Source: Oceanobacillus alkalisoli (lineage in GTDB: Bacteria; Bacillota; Bacilli; Bacillales; Amphibacillaceae). From it: DNA of 64,000 nucleotides. The stretch spans positions 1-64,000 of the forward strand of contig NZ_JAKGBW010000017.1 in NCBI RefSeq assembly GCF_021556485.1. The letters run 5' to 3'. Below the pieces are notes generated by a model. The model had not been told where the DNA came from, searched no databases, and was given only the letters and a program-made list of their open reading frames with translations. The stretch's first letter is position 1. Every line of letters starts with the position of its first letter. The translations under genes were made by a program, and so were the position numbers. Positions 51,288 to 61,176 of the stretch are shown here, piece after piece.

Positions 51288-51346
51288 AAAAAAGCGAAGA
51301 CTGCTATATTCATCATATCAGCATGAGTATAGCAGTCTTCGTTTTT
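51288..51346. terminator. bidirectional terminator between lipoprotein and ppk
   Basis: AAAAAAGCGAAGACTGCTATA and TATAGCAGTCTTCGTTTTT form a long stem with A-rich and T-rich sides, serving both convergent genes. Its T run touches the ppk stop codon. Confidence 0.9.
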
Positions 51347-53432
51347 ATTTATTTTCTCGCATTTCATAAGCTAATTTAAACAATTCCATTTGGCTGGAAA
51401 TAGCACGTTCTTCCGGTTTTCTTTTTACATAATCATAAACCCCGTTGGCATGTTGTTCTCTTGCTTTTACATTATCCTTTAAAGTTAATTCAAGCACGTC
51501 CTTAATCCGTAACTTTATTCTTTCATCATAAATTGGAAATAACAACTCGATCCGCTTTTCCATATTTCTTGTCATCATATCTGCAGATGAAAGGAAAATA
51601 CGCTCTTTCCCGTTACTGTGGAAATAAAATATCCGGCTATGCTCCAAATAACGGCCGACAATGCTTCGTACTGTAATATTTTCACTAACACTTTTAATGC
51701 CGGGTTTCAGACAACAAATCCCCCTGACGATCAAATTGATTTGTACACCTGCTTGACTTGCTTTATATAATTTTTCAATTAAAATTTTATCAGTCAATGA
51801 ATTCATTTTTGCAATAATATGTCCGTTTCCTTTTTGCTTGTGAAATTCTATCTCTTCCGTAATATAGCGAATGAAATCATTCCGGATATCAAATGGTGCC
51901 ATAGCCAAATGATGAAACTTCGGTCTCTCTGTATAACCGCTTAAATAATTGAAAAAATTTGTAGCGTCAATCCCTACTTTACGTTTCGTCGTAATGATGC
52001 CGATATCGGTGTAGACTTTCGCTGTCGAATCATTATAATTACCGGTTCCAAAGTGGACAAATCGTTCGATCTTGCCTTGGCGTTTACGGACGATAAGGGT
52101 AATTTTACTATGAGTTTTCAGGGAATGCATCCCATAAATAACGTGGCAACCAGCTTTTTCAAGTTCCTTTGCCCACTGAACGTTTTGTTCTTCGTCAAAA
52201 CGAGCCTTTAATTCCACAAGGACGGTCACTTGTTTTCCATTTTCAGCTGCAAGTTTAAGGCTTTTGATAATTGGCGATTTGCCGCTTACCCGATAAAGTG
52301 TTTGTTTTATCGCTAAAACGTCTGGATCATCTGCAGCACCTTCTAATAACTCTACAATCGGATCGAATGATTCATATGGATGATGCAGAAAAATATCCCG
52401 TTTCAAGGCTGCTTCAAATACGGATTCATCTTCATGAATATCCTTCGGCTGTTGAGGCATAAGCGTTCGGTAAATAAGATGTTCATGGTCCATCTGAATC
52501 GTTTTGATGAAATCAACGAGAAAGGTTAAATCTAGCGGGCCATCAACAAGATACAAGTCATTCGGATGGATCTCCAAAACATTCAATAAAAAGTTTACGA
52601 CGTTAGCGTTATATTTCTCCTTTCTCACTTCGAGACGAACGGCAGCTCCCCATTTCCGTTTCTTAATTTCTTTCTCAATCACTTTTAAAAGATCGCGGGC
52701 CCCTTCTTCATGAATGGTTAAGTCAGCATTCCGCGTAATCCGGAATTCCGTAATGGAACGGACTTCATACCCATTGAATAATTTATACATGAAATGAGAG
52801 ATGATTTCTTCTAGTGCGACATAGCTATGCCCTGAATGGATTCGGATGTATCGACTGAGCAATGCAGGAACTTGGACAATCGCATGTCTTTCTGTTTCTT
52901 GGTCACACGTATCTTGCAGTACAACGGCAAGATTCAGTGACTTGTTGGATATGATCGGAAAGGGACGATAGGCATCAATTGCGAGTGGGGTCAGTACTGG
53001 GAAAATCTGTTCATCAAAATAATGTTCCAGACAAGTGAGCTCTGTTACAGAAAGCTCTATAATGGAGAGCATGTTAATGGATTCTTTCTTTAATTGATTC
53101 TGGATCTCTTTGAAAATCTTGTATTGACTGCTAACGAGTGTTTTATTATATTCTCCAATTTGCTTCAGCTGTTCTTTCGGAGTAAGACCTGCTTTGTTTT
53201 CGGGTTTATTGAAGCCAGCCCTTACTTGGTCCTTCAGTCCAGCGACTCGGACCATAAAAAACTCATCTAAATTGGAAGAGAAGATAGCAATAAAACGTAA
53301 TCTTTCAATAAGTGGATTATTTACATCAAAAGCTTCATCCAATACTCGCTTATTAAAAGACAACCAGCTTAGCTCTCGATTATTGAAATATGCAGGCTGA
53401 TCAAGTGACTTGTTTTTATCTATCTTGAGCAT
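51345..53432 (-). CDS. ppk: polyphosphate kinase 1
   Basis: A 695-residue PPK1 that makes inorganic polyphosphate from ATP. It has the N domain opening FNNRELSWLSFNKRVLDEA, the H domain LDEFFMVRVAGLKDQVRAG, and the C1/C2 catalytic domains. The autophosphorylated histidine lies in IYGMHSLKTHSKITLIVR near residue 430, with HFGTGNYNDSTAKVYTDIG near 455 and the second motif FHSNGKERIFLSSADMM near 585. ATG 53432 lies 6 nt after AAAGGTGG; an ATG two codons earlier touches that site. The exopolyphosphatase gene is directly upstream in the same direction. Confidence 0.96.
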   Translation of the reverse strand: MLKIDKNKSLDQPAYFNNRELSWLSFNKRVLDEAFDVNNPLIERLRFIAIFSSNLDEFFMVRVAGLKDQVRAGFNKPENKAGLTPKEQLKQIGEYNKTLVSSQYKIFKEIQNQLKKESINMLSIIELSVTELTCLEHYFDEQIFPVLTPLAIDAYRPFPIISNKSLNLAVVLQDTCDQETERHAIVQVPALLSRYIRIHSGHSYVALEEIISHFMYKLFNGYEVRSITEFRITRNADLTIHEEGARDLLKVIEKEIKKRKWGAAVRLEVRKEKYNANVVNFLLNVLEIHPNDLYLVDGPLDLTFLVDFIKTIQMDHEHLIYRTLMPQQPKDIHEDESVFEAALKRDIFLHHPYESFDPIVELLEGAADDPDVLAIKQTLYRVSGKSPIIKSLKLAAENGKQVTVLVELKARFDEEQNVQWAKELEKAGCHVIYGMHSLKTHSKITLIVRKRQGKIERFVHFGTGNYNDSTAKVYTDIGIITTKRKVGIDATNFFNYLSGYTERPKFHHLAMAPFDIRNDFIRYITEEIEFHKQKGNGHIIAKMNSLTDKILIEKLYKASQAGVQINLIVRGICCLKPGIKSVSENITVRSIVGRYLEHSRIFYFHSNGKERIFLSSADMMTRNMEKRIELLFPIYDERIKLRIKDVLELTLKDNVKAREQHANGVYDYVKRKPEERAISSQMELFKLAYEMRENK

Positions 53433-53480
53433 AGCCATCCACCTTTACTTTAGCAGTAGTAACAAATATTTTATCCCAGT

Positions 53481-53522
53481 ATTACCGTCTGTAAAACTTC
53501 CACTGATTGAAGTTTTACTTTA
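53481..53522 (-). repeat. stop-codon-adjacent repeat, short copy D
   Basis: On the minus strand, 15 nt after the ppx stop TAG, AAAGTAAAACTTCAATCAG leads into GGAAGTTTTACAGACGGTAA. This is the short form, also seen at 27662-27707, with the orientation of the gene it follows. It lies between ppx and ppk. Confidence 0.7.
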
Positions 53523-53537
53523 TACTATTCCATTATA

Positions 53538-55082
53538 CTAACTTTTCAGTACAGGTATTGTAAAATTTATATGAACATTTCGATCCAGGGCTTTTTCCAG
53601 ATGTTTTTTCTGTTTTTCCGCTTGGTATTGTTCTGGCATAAAATCCTGATTGCAATATACATCGAGGTAAATGTCCCGCTTGGTTATTTTTAAATCAAAA
53701 TCGGTGACGACTTGTCGTTTCGTCGCGTCCAGGCAGTACATAAATTTTAGCAGTGCTCCAAGTGTGTATAGTTTTTCCTGTTCTTTATCTGACAACCAAT
53801 CGGTAAAAGACTGCATATATTGCTGGAAAGCAGTTTTATTTTTAAAAGATGCAAGCAAGGCTAATTTTAGACGTTCGATATGCAAAAGACCATCAATCGT
53901 TCGGTTGGCAAGAAGATAAAAGCTATGCTGCGAACTGGATTCCGAATCGATATAATTGCCAAGATTATAGACATAGCATCCGAGTTGTAAATATTTCCAA
54001 TCGGAAGAAGTGAGTTCACCAACCTGCAGCTCCGCCAATCCTTCAAGAAGCTTCTTCGATAACATTGCAATATGCTGGATTTGCTCCCGGTTAAGATTAT
54101 ATTCATAAACAAGTTCAAGAATACTGTCCTTGAGCACATCCGGATATAAATTTTCATCTGCATTCGCAGCTAAATGCTCATAAAAGACCCCATCCCGGAG
54201 TCCTTTTCTACTTAAAATAAACCCTTTCGCTTTCATAAATTGATAAATGGTTAAAAACACGAAAGAAGCAGGGACAATCGTATCAGCCCGTTCCTTTGAA
54301 AGCCCTTCTATTTTTTCCAGGCCACTTTCATTGAAATTAGCTAAATACCGGCAGACTTTCTCAATTGCTTTATCTGTCATCAAATATTGGTGTAAGCCTG
54401 CGAGCGGATATTTAACGAGTTGCTGATGAACTTGAACAAGGTTTCTCGCGCTTCCTCCAATTGCAATCAATGGTACAGCTTTCCCTTTTATCCAGTTCAA
54501 CGTTTTTAATTGGCTCCTTAAAAATTCCTGAAGTTCGTGGATTTCTTTACGGGTAGGCTTCGCACTGTTGAAAAATTGCTTCAACGTCAATGCACCGAAA
54601 GGGAAACTGTGAGCATGTACGATACGTCTGTCTTTAAAATAAGTAATTTCGGTACTGCCACCACCAATATCAATCGTTATTCCTTCATTAATTGTTGTGG
54701 AATTGACCACTGATAGGTAGCCGTAGTATGCCTCCTCTTTTTCTGAAAGGATGCGAAGTTTCCAGCCGGTTGCTTCATAGACCTGTTCACAGATTTCTGC
54801 TTGATTCTTGGCTTGCCTTACCGCGGCCGTTGCGACACAAATAAATTCCGTAAGCTCATAGTTATGAACTACTTCTCGAAAACTCGTTAAGGTACGAATA
54901 AGTTTTTCAATTCCTTTGTTGTTCATCACATTATCTTCTGTTAGATAATTTCTTAGTCTTGCCATCGCTTTTACATTCTCCACTTCATGAAGACGAAGGG
55001 AGTGATCTTGCGCGTAAATCACAAGGCGAATGGAGTTGGAGCCGATATCAATGATAGAATAATAGCTTTTTTTCACTGTCAT
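53538..55082 (-). CDS. ppx: Ppx/GppA-family exopolyphosphatase
   Basis: A 514-residue ASKHA-fold phosphatase that degrades polyphosphate or pppGpp. Motifs are SIIDIGSNSIRLVIY near residue 10, VATAAVRQAKN near 87, ITIDIGGGSTEITYF near 140 and LIAIGGSARNL near 204. A C-terminal HD-like helical domain (about 315-510) follows. Together with ppk this forms a polyphosphate-turnover unit on the minus strand. Confidence 0.93.
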   Translation of the reverse strand: MTVKKSYYSIIDIGSNSIRLVIYAQDHSLRLHEVENVKAMARLRNYLTEDNVMNNKGIEKLIRTLTSFREVVHNYELTEFICVATAAVRQAKNQAEICEQVYEATGWKLRILSEKEEAYYGYLSVVNSTTINEGITIDIGGGSTEITYFKDRRIVHAHSFPFGALTLKQFFNSAKPTRKEIHELQEFLRSQLKTLNWIKGKAVPLIAIGGSARNLVQVHQQLVKYPLAGLHQYLMTDKAIEKVCRYLANFNESGLEKIEGLSKERADTIVPASFVFLTIYQFMKAKGFILSRKGLRDGVFYEHLAANADENLYPDVLKDSILELVYEYNLNREQIQHIAMLSKKLLEGLAELQVGELTSSDWKYLQLGCYVYNLGNYIDSESSSQHSFYLLANRTIDGLLHIERLKLALLASFKNKTAFQQYMQSFTDWLSDKEQEKLYTLGALLKFMYCLDATKRQVVTDFDLKITKRDIYLDVYCNQDFMPEQYQAEKQKKHLEKALDRNVHINFTIPVLKS

Positions 55083-55282
55083 CTAAACACCTTCTTTGTT
55101 AAAAATGTAAAACGTATATCCTACTTGGATAGGAATTTCTAAGATTGAACAAGAGCTGCTGATGCTTCATAAAGCTTCCGGAACCTCATCGGCTGTTGTT
55201 TCTTAATATACCCATAATTTTAGGCGATTCATACCTTTTTCGGCAAAACTATTGATTGACTTCCGGTTCCTTAAATTCCGGG

Positions 55283-55312
55283 GTAATGTTAACCCCCTGT
55301 CCGGCATAGGAT
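55283..55312 (+). promoter_or_regulatory. putative sigma-E promoter of prkA
   Basis: GTAATGTT (55283-55290) and CATAGGAT (55305-55312) are 14 nt apart and match the sporulation sigma-E patterns GTCATATT and CATACAMT at six of eight positions each. B. subtilis prkA is known to be sigma-E dependent, which makes the match believable. Confidence 0.5.
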
Positions 55313-55345
55313 ATATAAATCGCTGCTATCATGGAGGGAGTAACT

Positions 55346-57241
55346 ATGGAAATTCTAAATAAAGTTCGAGCGTACCGCGAAGAAGAAAGCCGTTTACGAT
55401 GGGAAGGAACATTTGCTGAGTATCTTGAGATTGTCAAAGAAAGACCACATGTCGCTCAATCTGCTCACTCCCGTATATATAATATGATTAAAGATGAAGG
55501 ATTCACCGAAGAAAATGGCAGGAAAACCTATCAATTTTTCGGGGATGATATATTCGGATTGGAAGAAGCGATTGAGCGGCTTGTCGAGGAGTATTTTCAC
55601 CCGGCAGCCAAGCGTTTAGATGTAAGGAAACGAATTTTATTATTAATGGGACCGGTAAGTGGCGGAAAGTCGACGATTGTGACACTGTTGAAGCGTGGTT
55701 TGGAAGAATATACCCGAACAGATGCAGGTGCCGTTTATGCAATCAAAGGATGTCCTATGCATGAAGATCCGCTCCATTTAATTCCACCGCACTTGCGTAA
55801 AGAATTTCAAGAGGAATATGGTATTCGGATTGAGGGTAGTTTATCTCCATTAAATACGATGCGTCTTGAAAAAGAGTATGGTGGACGAATTGAGGATGTA
55901 CGGGTGGAACGAATCTTTTTCTCAGAGGATAAGCGGACTGGAATTGGTACATTCAGTCCATCCGATCCGAAATCCCAAGATATTGCTGATTTAACAGGAA
56001 GTATTGATTTTTCTACTATTGCTGAGTATGGTTCAGAATCTGATCCGCGGGCATATCGTTTTGATGGTGAATTGAATAAGGCAAACCGTGGAATGATGGA
56101 GTTTCAGGAGATTTTGAAATCCGATGAGAAGTTCTTATGGCACTTATTATCGTTAACGCAGGAAGGGAATTTTAAGGCGGGAAGATTCGCCTTAATCTCG
56201 GCGGATGAAATGATCATAGCCCATTCGAATGAGACGGAATATCGCTCCTTTATTGCCAATAAAAAGAACGAAGCGCTTCATTCGAGAATTATTGTGATGC
56301 CCATTCCATATAATCTCCGGGTGAGTGAAGAAGAGAAGATTTATGAAAAAATGATCATGGAAAGTGATATAGCAGATGTTCATATCGCTCCGCATGCCTT
56401 AAGGGTTGCAGCAATTTTCTCTATATTGACTCGCTTGAAGGATTCAAAAAAGCAGGGAATCGACCTCGTGAAGAAAATGCGTCTTTATGATGGAGAAAAT
56501 GTTGAAGGATTTAATCGAGTCGATATTGAAGAGCTCGGGCGTGAGCATCAAGATGAAGGTATGTCAGGAATTGACCCACGTTATGTGATTAATAGAATTT
56601 CTTCTGCTATCATCCGTAAAGAAGTTCCGTCCATTAATGCATTAGATGTACTGCGTTCTTTAAAAGATGGGCTTGATCAACATCCGGCGATATCAAGAGA
56701 AGACGCGGAGAAATATATGAATTATATTGCTGTTGCCCGCAAGGAATACGATGAGATTGCCAAAAATGAAGTTCAAAAAGCATTTGTCTATTCCTATGAG
56801 GAATCGGCAAAGTCTTTACTTGATAACTATCTCGATAATGTCGAGGCCTATTGTAACAAGAATAAGCTGCGTGATCCATTAACTGGGGAAGAGATGAATC
56901 CAGATGAAAAACTCATGCGCTCAATTGAGGAGCAAATTGGAATTTCCGAAAACGCGAAAAAAGCCTTCCGGGAAGAAATATTAATTCGTTTATCTGCTTA
57001 TGCAAGGAAAGGAAAACGGTTTGATTATAATTCCCATGAACGGCTCCGAGAAGCAATTCAAAAGAAATTATTCGCCGATTTAAAAGACGTCGTAAAAATT
57101 ACGACTACCTCCCAGACACCGGATGAGAATCAGCTGAAAAAAGTAAACGAGGTCATCGCCCGCTTAATTGATGAATACGGCTATAACTCTACCTCTGCCA
57201 ACGAACTGCTTCGTTACGTTGGAAGCTTACTAAACCGTTAA
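55346..57241 (+). CDS. prkA: PrkA serine protein kinase / AAA protein
   Basis: A 631-residue protein with an N-terminal AAA ATPase domain (P-loop GPVSGGKSTI near residue 98) and the C-terminal kinase-like PrkA domain, the same length as B. subtilis PrkA. It is active in sporulation and stationary phase, and homologues are the YeaG kinases of enterobacteria. ATG 55346 follows GGAGGG; the in-frame ATG five codons upstream overlaps that site. It is followed by yhbH and spoVR, separated by a composite repeat. Confidence 0.96.
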   Translation: MEILNKVRAYREEESRLRWEGTFAEYLEIVKERPHVAQSAHSRIYNMIKDEGFTEENGRKTYQFFGDDIFGLEEAIERLVEEYFHPAAKRLDVRKRILLLMGPVSGGKSTIVTLLKRGLEEYTRTDAGAVYAIKGCPMHEDPLHLIPPHLRKEFQEEYGIRIEGSLSPLNTMRLEKEYGGRIEDVRVERIFFSEDKRTGIGTFSPSDPKSQDIADLTGSIDFSTIAEYGSESDPRAYRFDGELNKANRGMMEFQEILKSDEKFLWHLLSLTQEGNFKAGRFALISADEMIIAHSNETEYRSFIANKKNEALHSRIIVMPIPYNLRVSEEEKIYEKMIMESDIADVHIAPHALRVAAIFSILTRLKDSKKQGIDLVKKMRLYDGENVEGFNRVDIEELGREHQDEGMSGIDPRYVINRISSAIIRKEVPSINALDVLRSLKDGLDQHPAISREDAEKYMNYIAVARKEYDEIAKNEVQKAFVYSYEESAKSLLDNYLDNVEAYCNKNKLRDPLTGEEMNPDEKLMRSIEEQIGISENAKKAFREEILIRLSAYARKGKRFDYNSHERLREAIQKKLFADLKDVVKITTTSQTPDENQLKKVNEVIARLIDEYGYNSTSANELLRYVGSLLNR

Positions 57242-57248
57242 GATTACA

Positions 57249-57665
57249 CTTTCATTCAGCGTAAGTGTTTTGCACGTTCATTTAGTTCGGAGCATTAATC
57301 GTCGTCCAGTTGCCCCGTGGACGGATGCGCATCCTTAGGCACTGCTAGAGCTCCTCGGGCTCGCGCCCTGCGGGGTCTCCAGGCTCGTGCTTTTCCTGCA
57401 GGAGTCACCGTCCACCGGGCAACTGAACTGGGAGAGATGATTATTTTAAATATAAATTATTCCGCCACGATAAGGATTATACTTTTCCGGTACATTAAAC
57501 AGTGATTCCAATATGGCATTTCCTCGTAGCAGTCCAGACACCTCGAGACTCCTGCGGGAGGATAGGCTTGCCTGCGAGGAGGCTCACCAGCCGCTCAGCA
57601 GGTGCGAGAGGTGTCTGGACTGCGGACCTTCAGAAGTGACTTTTGGACACTTACGTTGAATGAAA
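57249..57665. repeat. composite extragenic repeat element, copy 2 (417 bp, inverted)
   Basis: The ends CTTTCATTCAGCGTAAGT (57249-57266) and ACTTACGTTGAATGAAA (57649-57665) correspond to those of the copy at 29267-29722. Module B comes first here (CAGTTGCCCCGTGGACGG... to about 57430), then the A/T spacer, then module A (GCAGTCCAGACACCTCGAG... to about 57625), so the element is inverted relative to copy 1. It separates prkA from yhbH. The rest of the 57242-57777 gap holds the yhbH leader. Confidence 0.8.
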
Positions 57666-57777
57666 ACAATAGTTATTAGATTGGAAAGTTGGGTTATGAG
57701 GGAAACGAATGATCCTGAAGATGAATAGGATATAACAAGCAGTCTGCATTGCGAATGGAATATGAAGGAGGAGAAGG

Positions 57778-58947
57778 ATGGGAGCAAAGCCAAACAAGCA
57801 GCAATTTATCGTTTCCAAGGAAAATTGGTCTCTCCATCGTAAAGGCAATCAGGATCAGCAACGCCATTTAGATAAGGTCCGAGAAGCGATCAAAAATAAT
57901 CTCCCTGATTTAATAAGTCAGGAGAACATTATTCTTTCCGATGGCAAAAATGTCGTGAAAATTCCAATCCGTTCCCTTGATGAATATAAAATCCGTTATA
58001 ACCATGATAAAACAAAACATGTCGGTCAAGGGGATGGCGACAGTCAAGTCGGTGATGTAATTGCCCGCTCAGGAAATGAAGAAGGAAAAGGCAGTGGAGA
58101 GAAGCCGGGAGACCAGCCAGGAGAGGATTTTTATGAAATGGAAGTATCTCTCGCTGATATTGAAGCTGCATTATTAAAAGAGCTGGAACTGCCGAATTTA
58201 GCGGAAAAAGAAACCGGGGAAATGGTGACGGAGAACATTGAATTTAATGATATCCGTAAGAAAGGTCTTATGGGGAATATCGATAAGAAACGGACAATTT
58301 TATCTGCCCTGAAACGGAACGCGACAGAAGGTGAGGCAAGCATCACACCGATTCATCCCGATGACTTACGTTTTAAAACATGGAATGAAGAAGTGAAGCA
58401 TGAATCAAAGGCAGTAGTCCTTGCGATGATGGATACGAGTGCATCTATGGGAACATTTGAAAAGTATATGGCACGCAGTTTCTTTTTCTGGATGAATCGC
58501 TTTTTAATAAAAAAATATCAGACAGTCGAATTTGAATTCATTGCTCATCATACGATGGCAAAGGTTGTTTCAAAGGATGAATTTTTCTCGAAGGGTGAGA
58601 GTGGGGGAACGATTTGTTCTTCCGCCTATATGAAAGCACTGGAGCTGATTGAGGAAAAATATCCACCGTCCCGCTATAATATTTATCCGATTCACTTTTC
58701 CGACGGGGAGAATATCACCTCAGATAATGTGAAATGCTTAAAATTGGTTGATGAGTTGCTTGATGTATCTCAAATGTTCGGATACGGGGAGGTAAATAGT
58801 TATAACCGTTATTCGACATTGATGAACACGTATCAGACGATCAAGCATCCGAACTTTCGCTATTACCAGCTCAGGGAGAAACAAGATGTGTATCCTGCAC
58901 TAAAAAGCTTTTTCTCACGGATGGAAACGAGGGAGGGATCCCGTTGA
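57778..58947 (+). CDS. yhbH: sporulation protein YhbH (DUF444 family)
   Basis: A 389-residue YeaH/YhbH protein. It has an N-terminal [14 protein letters not shown] region, a Gly/Asp-rich linker near 85-115 and a C-terminal von Willebrand A-like domain with MIDAS motif [10 protein letters not shown] near residue 218. The [22 protein letters not shown] and IHFSDGENI segments follow. It works with PrkA in sporulation/stationary phase. ATG follows GGAGGAGAAGG. Its stop overlaps the spoVR start by four bases (TTGA). Confidence 0.95.
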   Translation: MGAKPNKQQFIVSKENWSLHRKGNQDQQRHLDKVREAIKNNLPDLISQENIILSDGKNVVKIPIRSLDEYKIRYNHDKTKHVGQGDGDSQVGDVIARSGNEEGKGSGEKPGDQPGEDFYEMEVSLADIEAALLKELELPNLAEKETGEMVTENIEFNDIRKKGLMGNIDKKRTILSALKRNATEGEASITPIHPDDLRFKTWNEEVKHESKAVVLAMMDTSASMGTFEKYMARSFFFWMNRFLIKKYQTVEFEFIAHHTMAKVVSKDEFFSKGESGGTICSSAYMKALELIEEKYPPSRYNIYPIHFSDGENITSDNVKCLKLVDELLDVSQMFGYGEVNSYNRYSTLMNTYQTIKHPNFRYYQLREKQDVYPALKSFFSRMETREGSR

Positions 58948-60341
58948 TAGAGAATAAGGAATTAGAGTATGCAATAAGTGAGATTACAGAAGTTGCAGAA
59001 GGCTTTGGTCTCGATTTTTACCCGATGCGCTATGAAGTTTGTCCGGCAGATATAATTTATACCTTTGGCGCTTACGGAATGCCTACTCGTTTCAATCACT
59101 GGAGCTTTGGTAAACAGTTTCATAAAATGAAGCTTCAATATGATCTTGGTTTAAGTAAAATTTATGAACTCGTCATTAATTCTGACCCTTGTTACGCTTT
59201 TTTACTTGATACGAACTCACTTGTGCAAAATAAAATGATTATTGCCCATGTACTCGCCCACTGTGACTTTTTTAAAAACAATGTCAGGTTCTCAAATACG
59301 CGCCGGGATATGGTGGAAAGTATGACGACGACGGCAGAGCGAATCGCAGCGTACGAGATGCGGTACGGGAAAAAAGAGGTTGAGGATTTTCTCGACCGGG
59401 TACTCGCCATCCAAGAGCATATCGATCCGTCCCTCATGCGTGGTGAACAGGATTACGAAGAGAAAGAAACAAAGCTAGAGCAAAAATCTACGCCCTATGA
59501 TGATTTATGGGGTCTTGATGAAGTAGAAAAAGAAAAGCCTGTCGTCCGAAGAGAACGGAAGAAATTCCCGCCGAAACCTGAAAAAGATTTACTTTATTTT
59601 ATCGAACAACATAGCCGGGAACTCGAGGAGTGGCAACGCGATATTTTAACAATGCTCCGGGATGAGATGCTTTATTTCTGGCCGCAGCTTGAAACGAAAA
59701 TTATGAATGAAGGCTGGGCATCATACTGGCATCAGCGTATCATGCGTGAACTCGATTTAACGAGTGCCGAGACGATTGAATATGCTTCATTAAATGCTGG
59801 AGTCTTACAGCCATCCCGCACCTCGATTAATCCGTATTATTTAGGAATCAAGATGTTTGAGGAGATTGAGGAAAGATATAACGATCCGACAGAAAAGATG
59901 CTTGCCCGTGGCGTGAAACCAGGAAGCGGACGAGAAAAAATGTTTGAAGTTCGGGAAATCGAGTCAGACATTTCGTTTATCCGGAATTATTTAACGAAAG
60001 AAATGGTGGAGCGCGAAGATATGTATTTGTTTGAGAAAAAGGGAAGGGATTACCGGGTATCTACAAAGGAATACGAACAAGTCCGAGATCAGCTCGTTTC
60101 CATGCGCGTGAATGGTGGGTTCCCATATCTTACTGTCGTGGACGGTGACTATAACAGAAATGGAGAACTTTATCTCATGCATCATTATGAAGAAACAGAG
60201 CTTGACTTGCCATATCTTGAACATGTGCTGCCATATGTTTATGAACTCTGGGGCAGACCGGTCCATCTTGAGACGATTGTAGAAGACCGCGATATTCGAT
60301 TCAGCTGCTATGGAGAAGAAGTTAAAAAGAAATTTTTATAA
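58944..60341 (+). CDS. spoVR: SpoVR family protein
   Basis: A 465-residue protein of the SpoVR/YcgB family, required for normal spore cortex formation in B. subtilis. It shows [28 protein letters not shown] near residue 25, [11 protein letters not shown] near 108, [16 protein letters not shown] near 253 and [19 protein letters not shown] near 290. TTG start with GGGAGGG upstream, overlapping the yhbH stop. With prkA and yhbH it forms the trio known in enterobacteria as yeaG-yeaH-ycgB. Confidence 0.95.
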   Translation: MIENKELEYAISEITEVAEGFGLDFYPMRYEVCPADIIYTFGAYGMPTRFNHWSFGKQFHKMKLQYDLGLSKIYELVINSDPCYAFLLDTNSLVQNKMIIAHVLAHCDFFKNNVRFSNTRRDMVESMTTTAERIAAYEMRYGKKEVEDFLDRVLAIQEHIDPSLMRGEQDYEEKETKLEQKSTPYDDLWGLDEVEKEKPVVRRERKKFPPKPEKDLLYFIEQHSRELEEWQRDILTMLRDEMLYFWPQLETKIMNEGWASYWHQRIMRELDLTSAETIEYASLNAGVLQPSRTSINPYYLGIKMFEEIEERYNDPTEKMLARGVKPGSGREKMFEVREIESDISFIRNYLTKEMVEREDMYLFEKKGRDYRVSTKEYEQVRDQLVSMRVNGGFPYLTVVDGDYNRNGELYLMHHYEETELDLPYLEHVLPYVYELWGRPVHLETIVEDRDIRFSCYGEEVKKKFL

Positions 60342-60353
60342 ATTGTTCCTATT

Positions 60354-60395
60354 AGTCAAGCTGGATTGCAACCCAGTCTATTTCCGGCTTTGACT
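60354..60395 (+). terminator. terminator-like hairpin after spoVR
   Basis: AGTCAAGCTGGA pairs imperfectly with TCCGGCTTTGACT, followed by GTTCTGCTTTTG. A plausible weak terminator of the yhbH-spoVR unit. Confidence 0.5.
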
Positions 60396-60448
60396 GTTCT
60401 GCTTTTGTGGTATAATAATCCCCAATAATTAAGTAGGGGGAGAAAGCG

Positions 60449-60632
60449 ATGGAAGTTCAAGATATATTTAGTAATTTGCCTACATTGGAATCAGGGCGGC
60501 TTCGGTTAAGAAGAGTAAAACCAAACAGACTTGCAAGCGATGTACAGGTTACAATATGAAGGAACCCTACACAAGGCGCGGGTAATCAAGAGGAAGAATC
60601 AAGATATAAAAATGTATGCCATCATTCGTTAG
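60449..60632 (+). pseudogene. GNAT acetyltransferase remnant with internal deletion
   Basis: ATG 60449, with a GGGGGAG site, encodes MEVQDIFSNLPTLESGRLRL, the typical start of RimJ/RimL-type acetyltransferases. The frame is then shifted, and MYRLQYEGTLHKARVIKRKN followed by QDIKMYAIIR and a stop at 60630-60632 is the typical C terminus. The whole acetyl-CoA-binding core, roughly 110 residues, is missing and the two ends are out of frame. The rest of 60342-60696 holds the spoVR hairpin, a short leader and the terminator at 60655. Confidence 0.75.
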
Positions 60633-60654
60633 CTATTAAGTAACGATAGCATAA

Positions 60655-60693
60655 GGCTGGGACGTCCTAATCTTTGAAACATACGTCCCAGCC
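60655..60693 (-). terminator. terminator of the minus-strand GNAT gene
   Basis: GGCTGGGACGT and ACGTCCCAGCC form a perfect 11-bp stem immediately after the acetyltransferase stop codon at 60697. The tail on the minus strand is only weakly T-rich. Confidence 0.7.
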
Positions 60694-60696
60694 ATA

Positions 60697-61176
60697 TTAT
60701 AATTTCTTAATGTACCAAGCATTACAAGCGTTATGCTCGGATCCGGAAAGCGGTTTTTCAAGCTTGATAAATCCGAACTTTTCATATAGCCGATTGGCAG
60801 CGGTAAGGGATTCGAATGTCTCCAAATAGCACTGGGAATAATGTTTGCCAGCAAATTCCAGTGCTGTTTGTATCAGCTTTTTGGCAATACCTTGGCCCTT
60901 GGTAGCTGGAGCAAGGTAGAGTTTTTGCAGCTCTCCTATACCGGCATGATTGCCAAAGGGGCCAATGCCAACACCGCCAACCGCTTCATCGTTTTCATCT
61001 GCAGCAACCCAATAGTTTGCAGCCGATTCTGCTTGATAAAATTGATAAAGCTCACCAAGATAGGGATCAAAATAAGCAGTCCCGGAAATATTTAACTTTT
61101 CAAACTCAAGTGATTGTTTAATGATTGCTTCGATTTTTTTATTGTCCTTTTCCTGGATAGTACGAATCCGCATCAT
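60697..61176 (-). CDS. GNAT family N-acetyltransferase
   Basis: A 159-residue GNAT with MMRIRTIQEKDNKKIEAIIKQ at the N terminus, the central VGGVGIGPF strand, and the acetyl-CoA-binding loop LQKLYLAPATKGQGIAKKLI near residue 90 (Q/RxxGxG/A type). It ends in a LYEKFGFIKLEKPL motif. Substrate unknown. It is coupled to the GTPase gene upstream: the AAAGGAG ribosome binding site overlaps the 3' end of that gene. Confidence 0.9.
   Translation of the reverse strand: MMRIRTIQEKDNKKIEAIIKQSLEFEKLNISGTAYFDPYLGELYQFYQAESAANYWVAADENDEAVGGVGIGPFGNHAGIGELQKLYLAPATKGQGIAKKLIQTALEFAGKHYSQCYLETFESLTAANRLYEKFGFIKLEKPLSGSEHNACNAWYIKKL

Noticed and set aside
57317-57505. 62-residue frame with Ala/Arg-rich start inside the composite repeat
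   Set aside because: It is the translation of GC-rich repeat module B and has no independent support.
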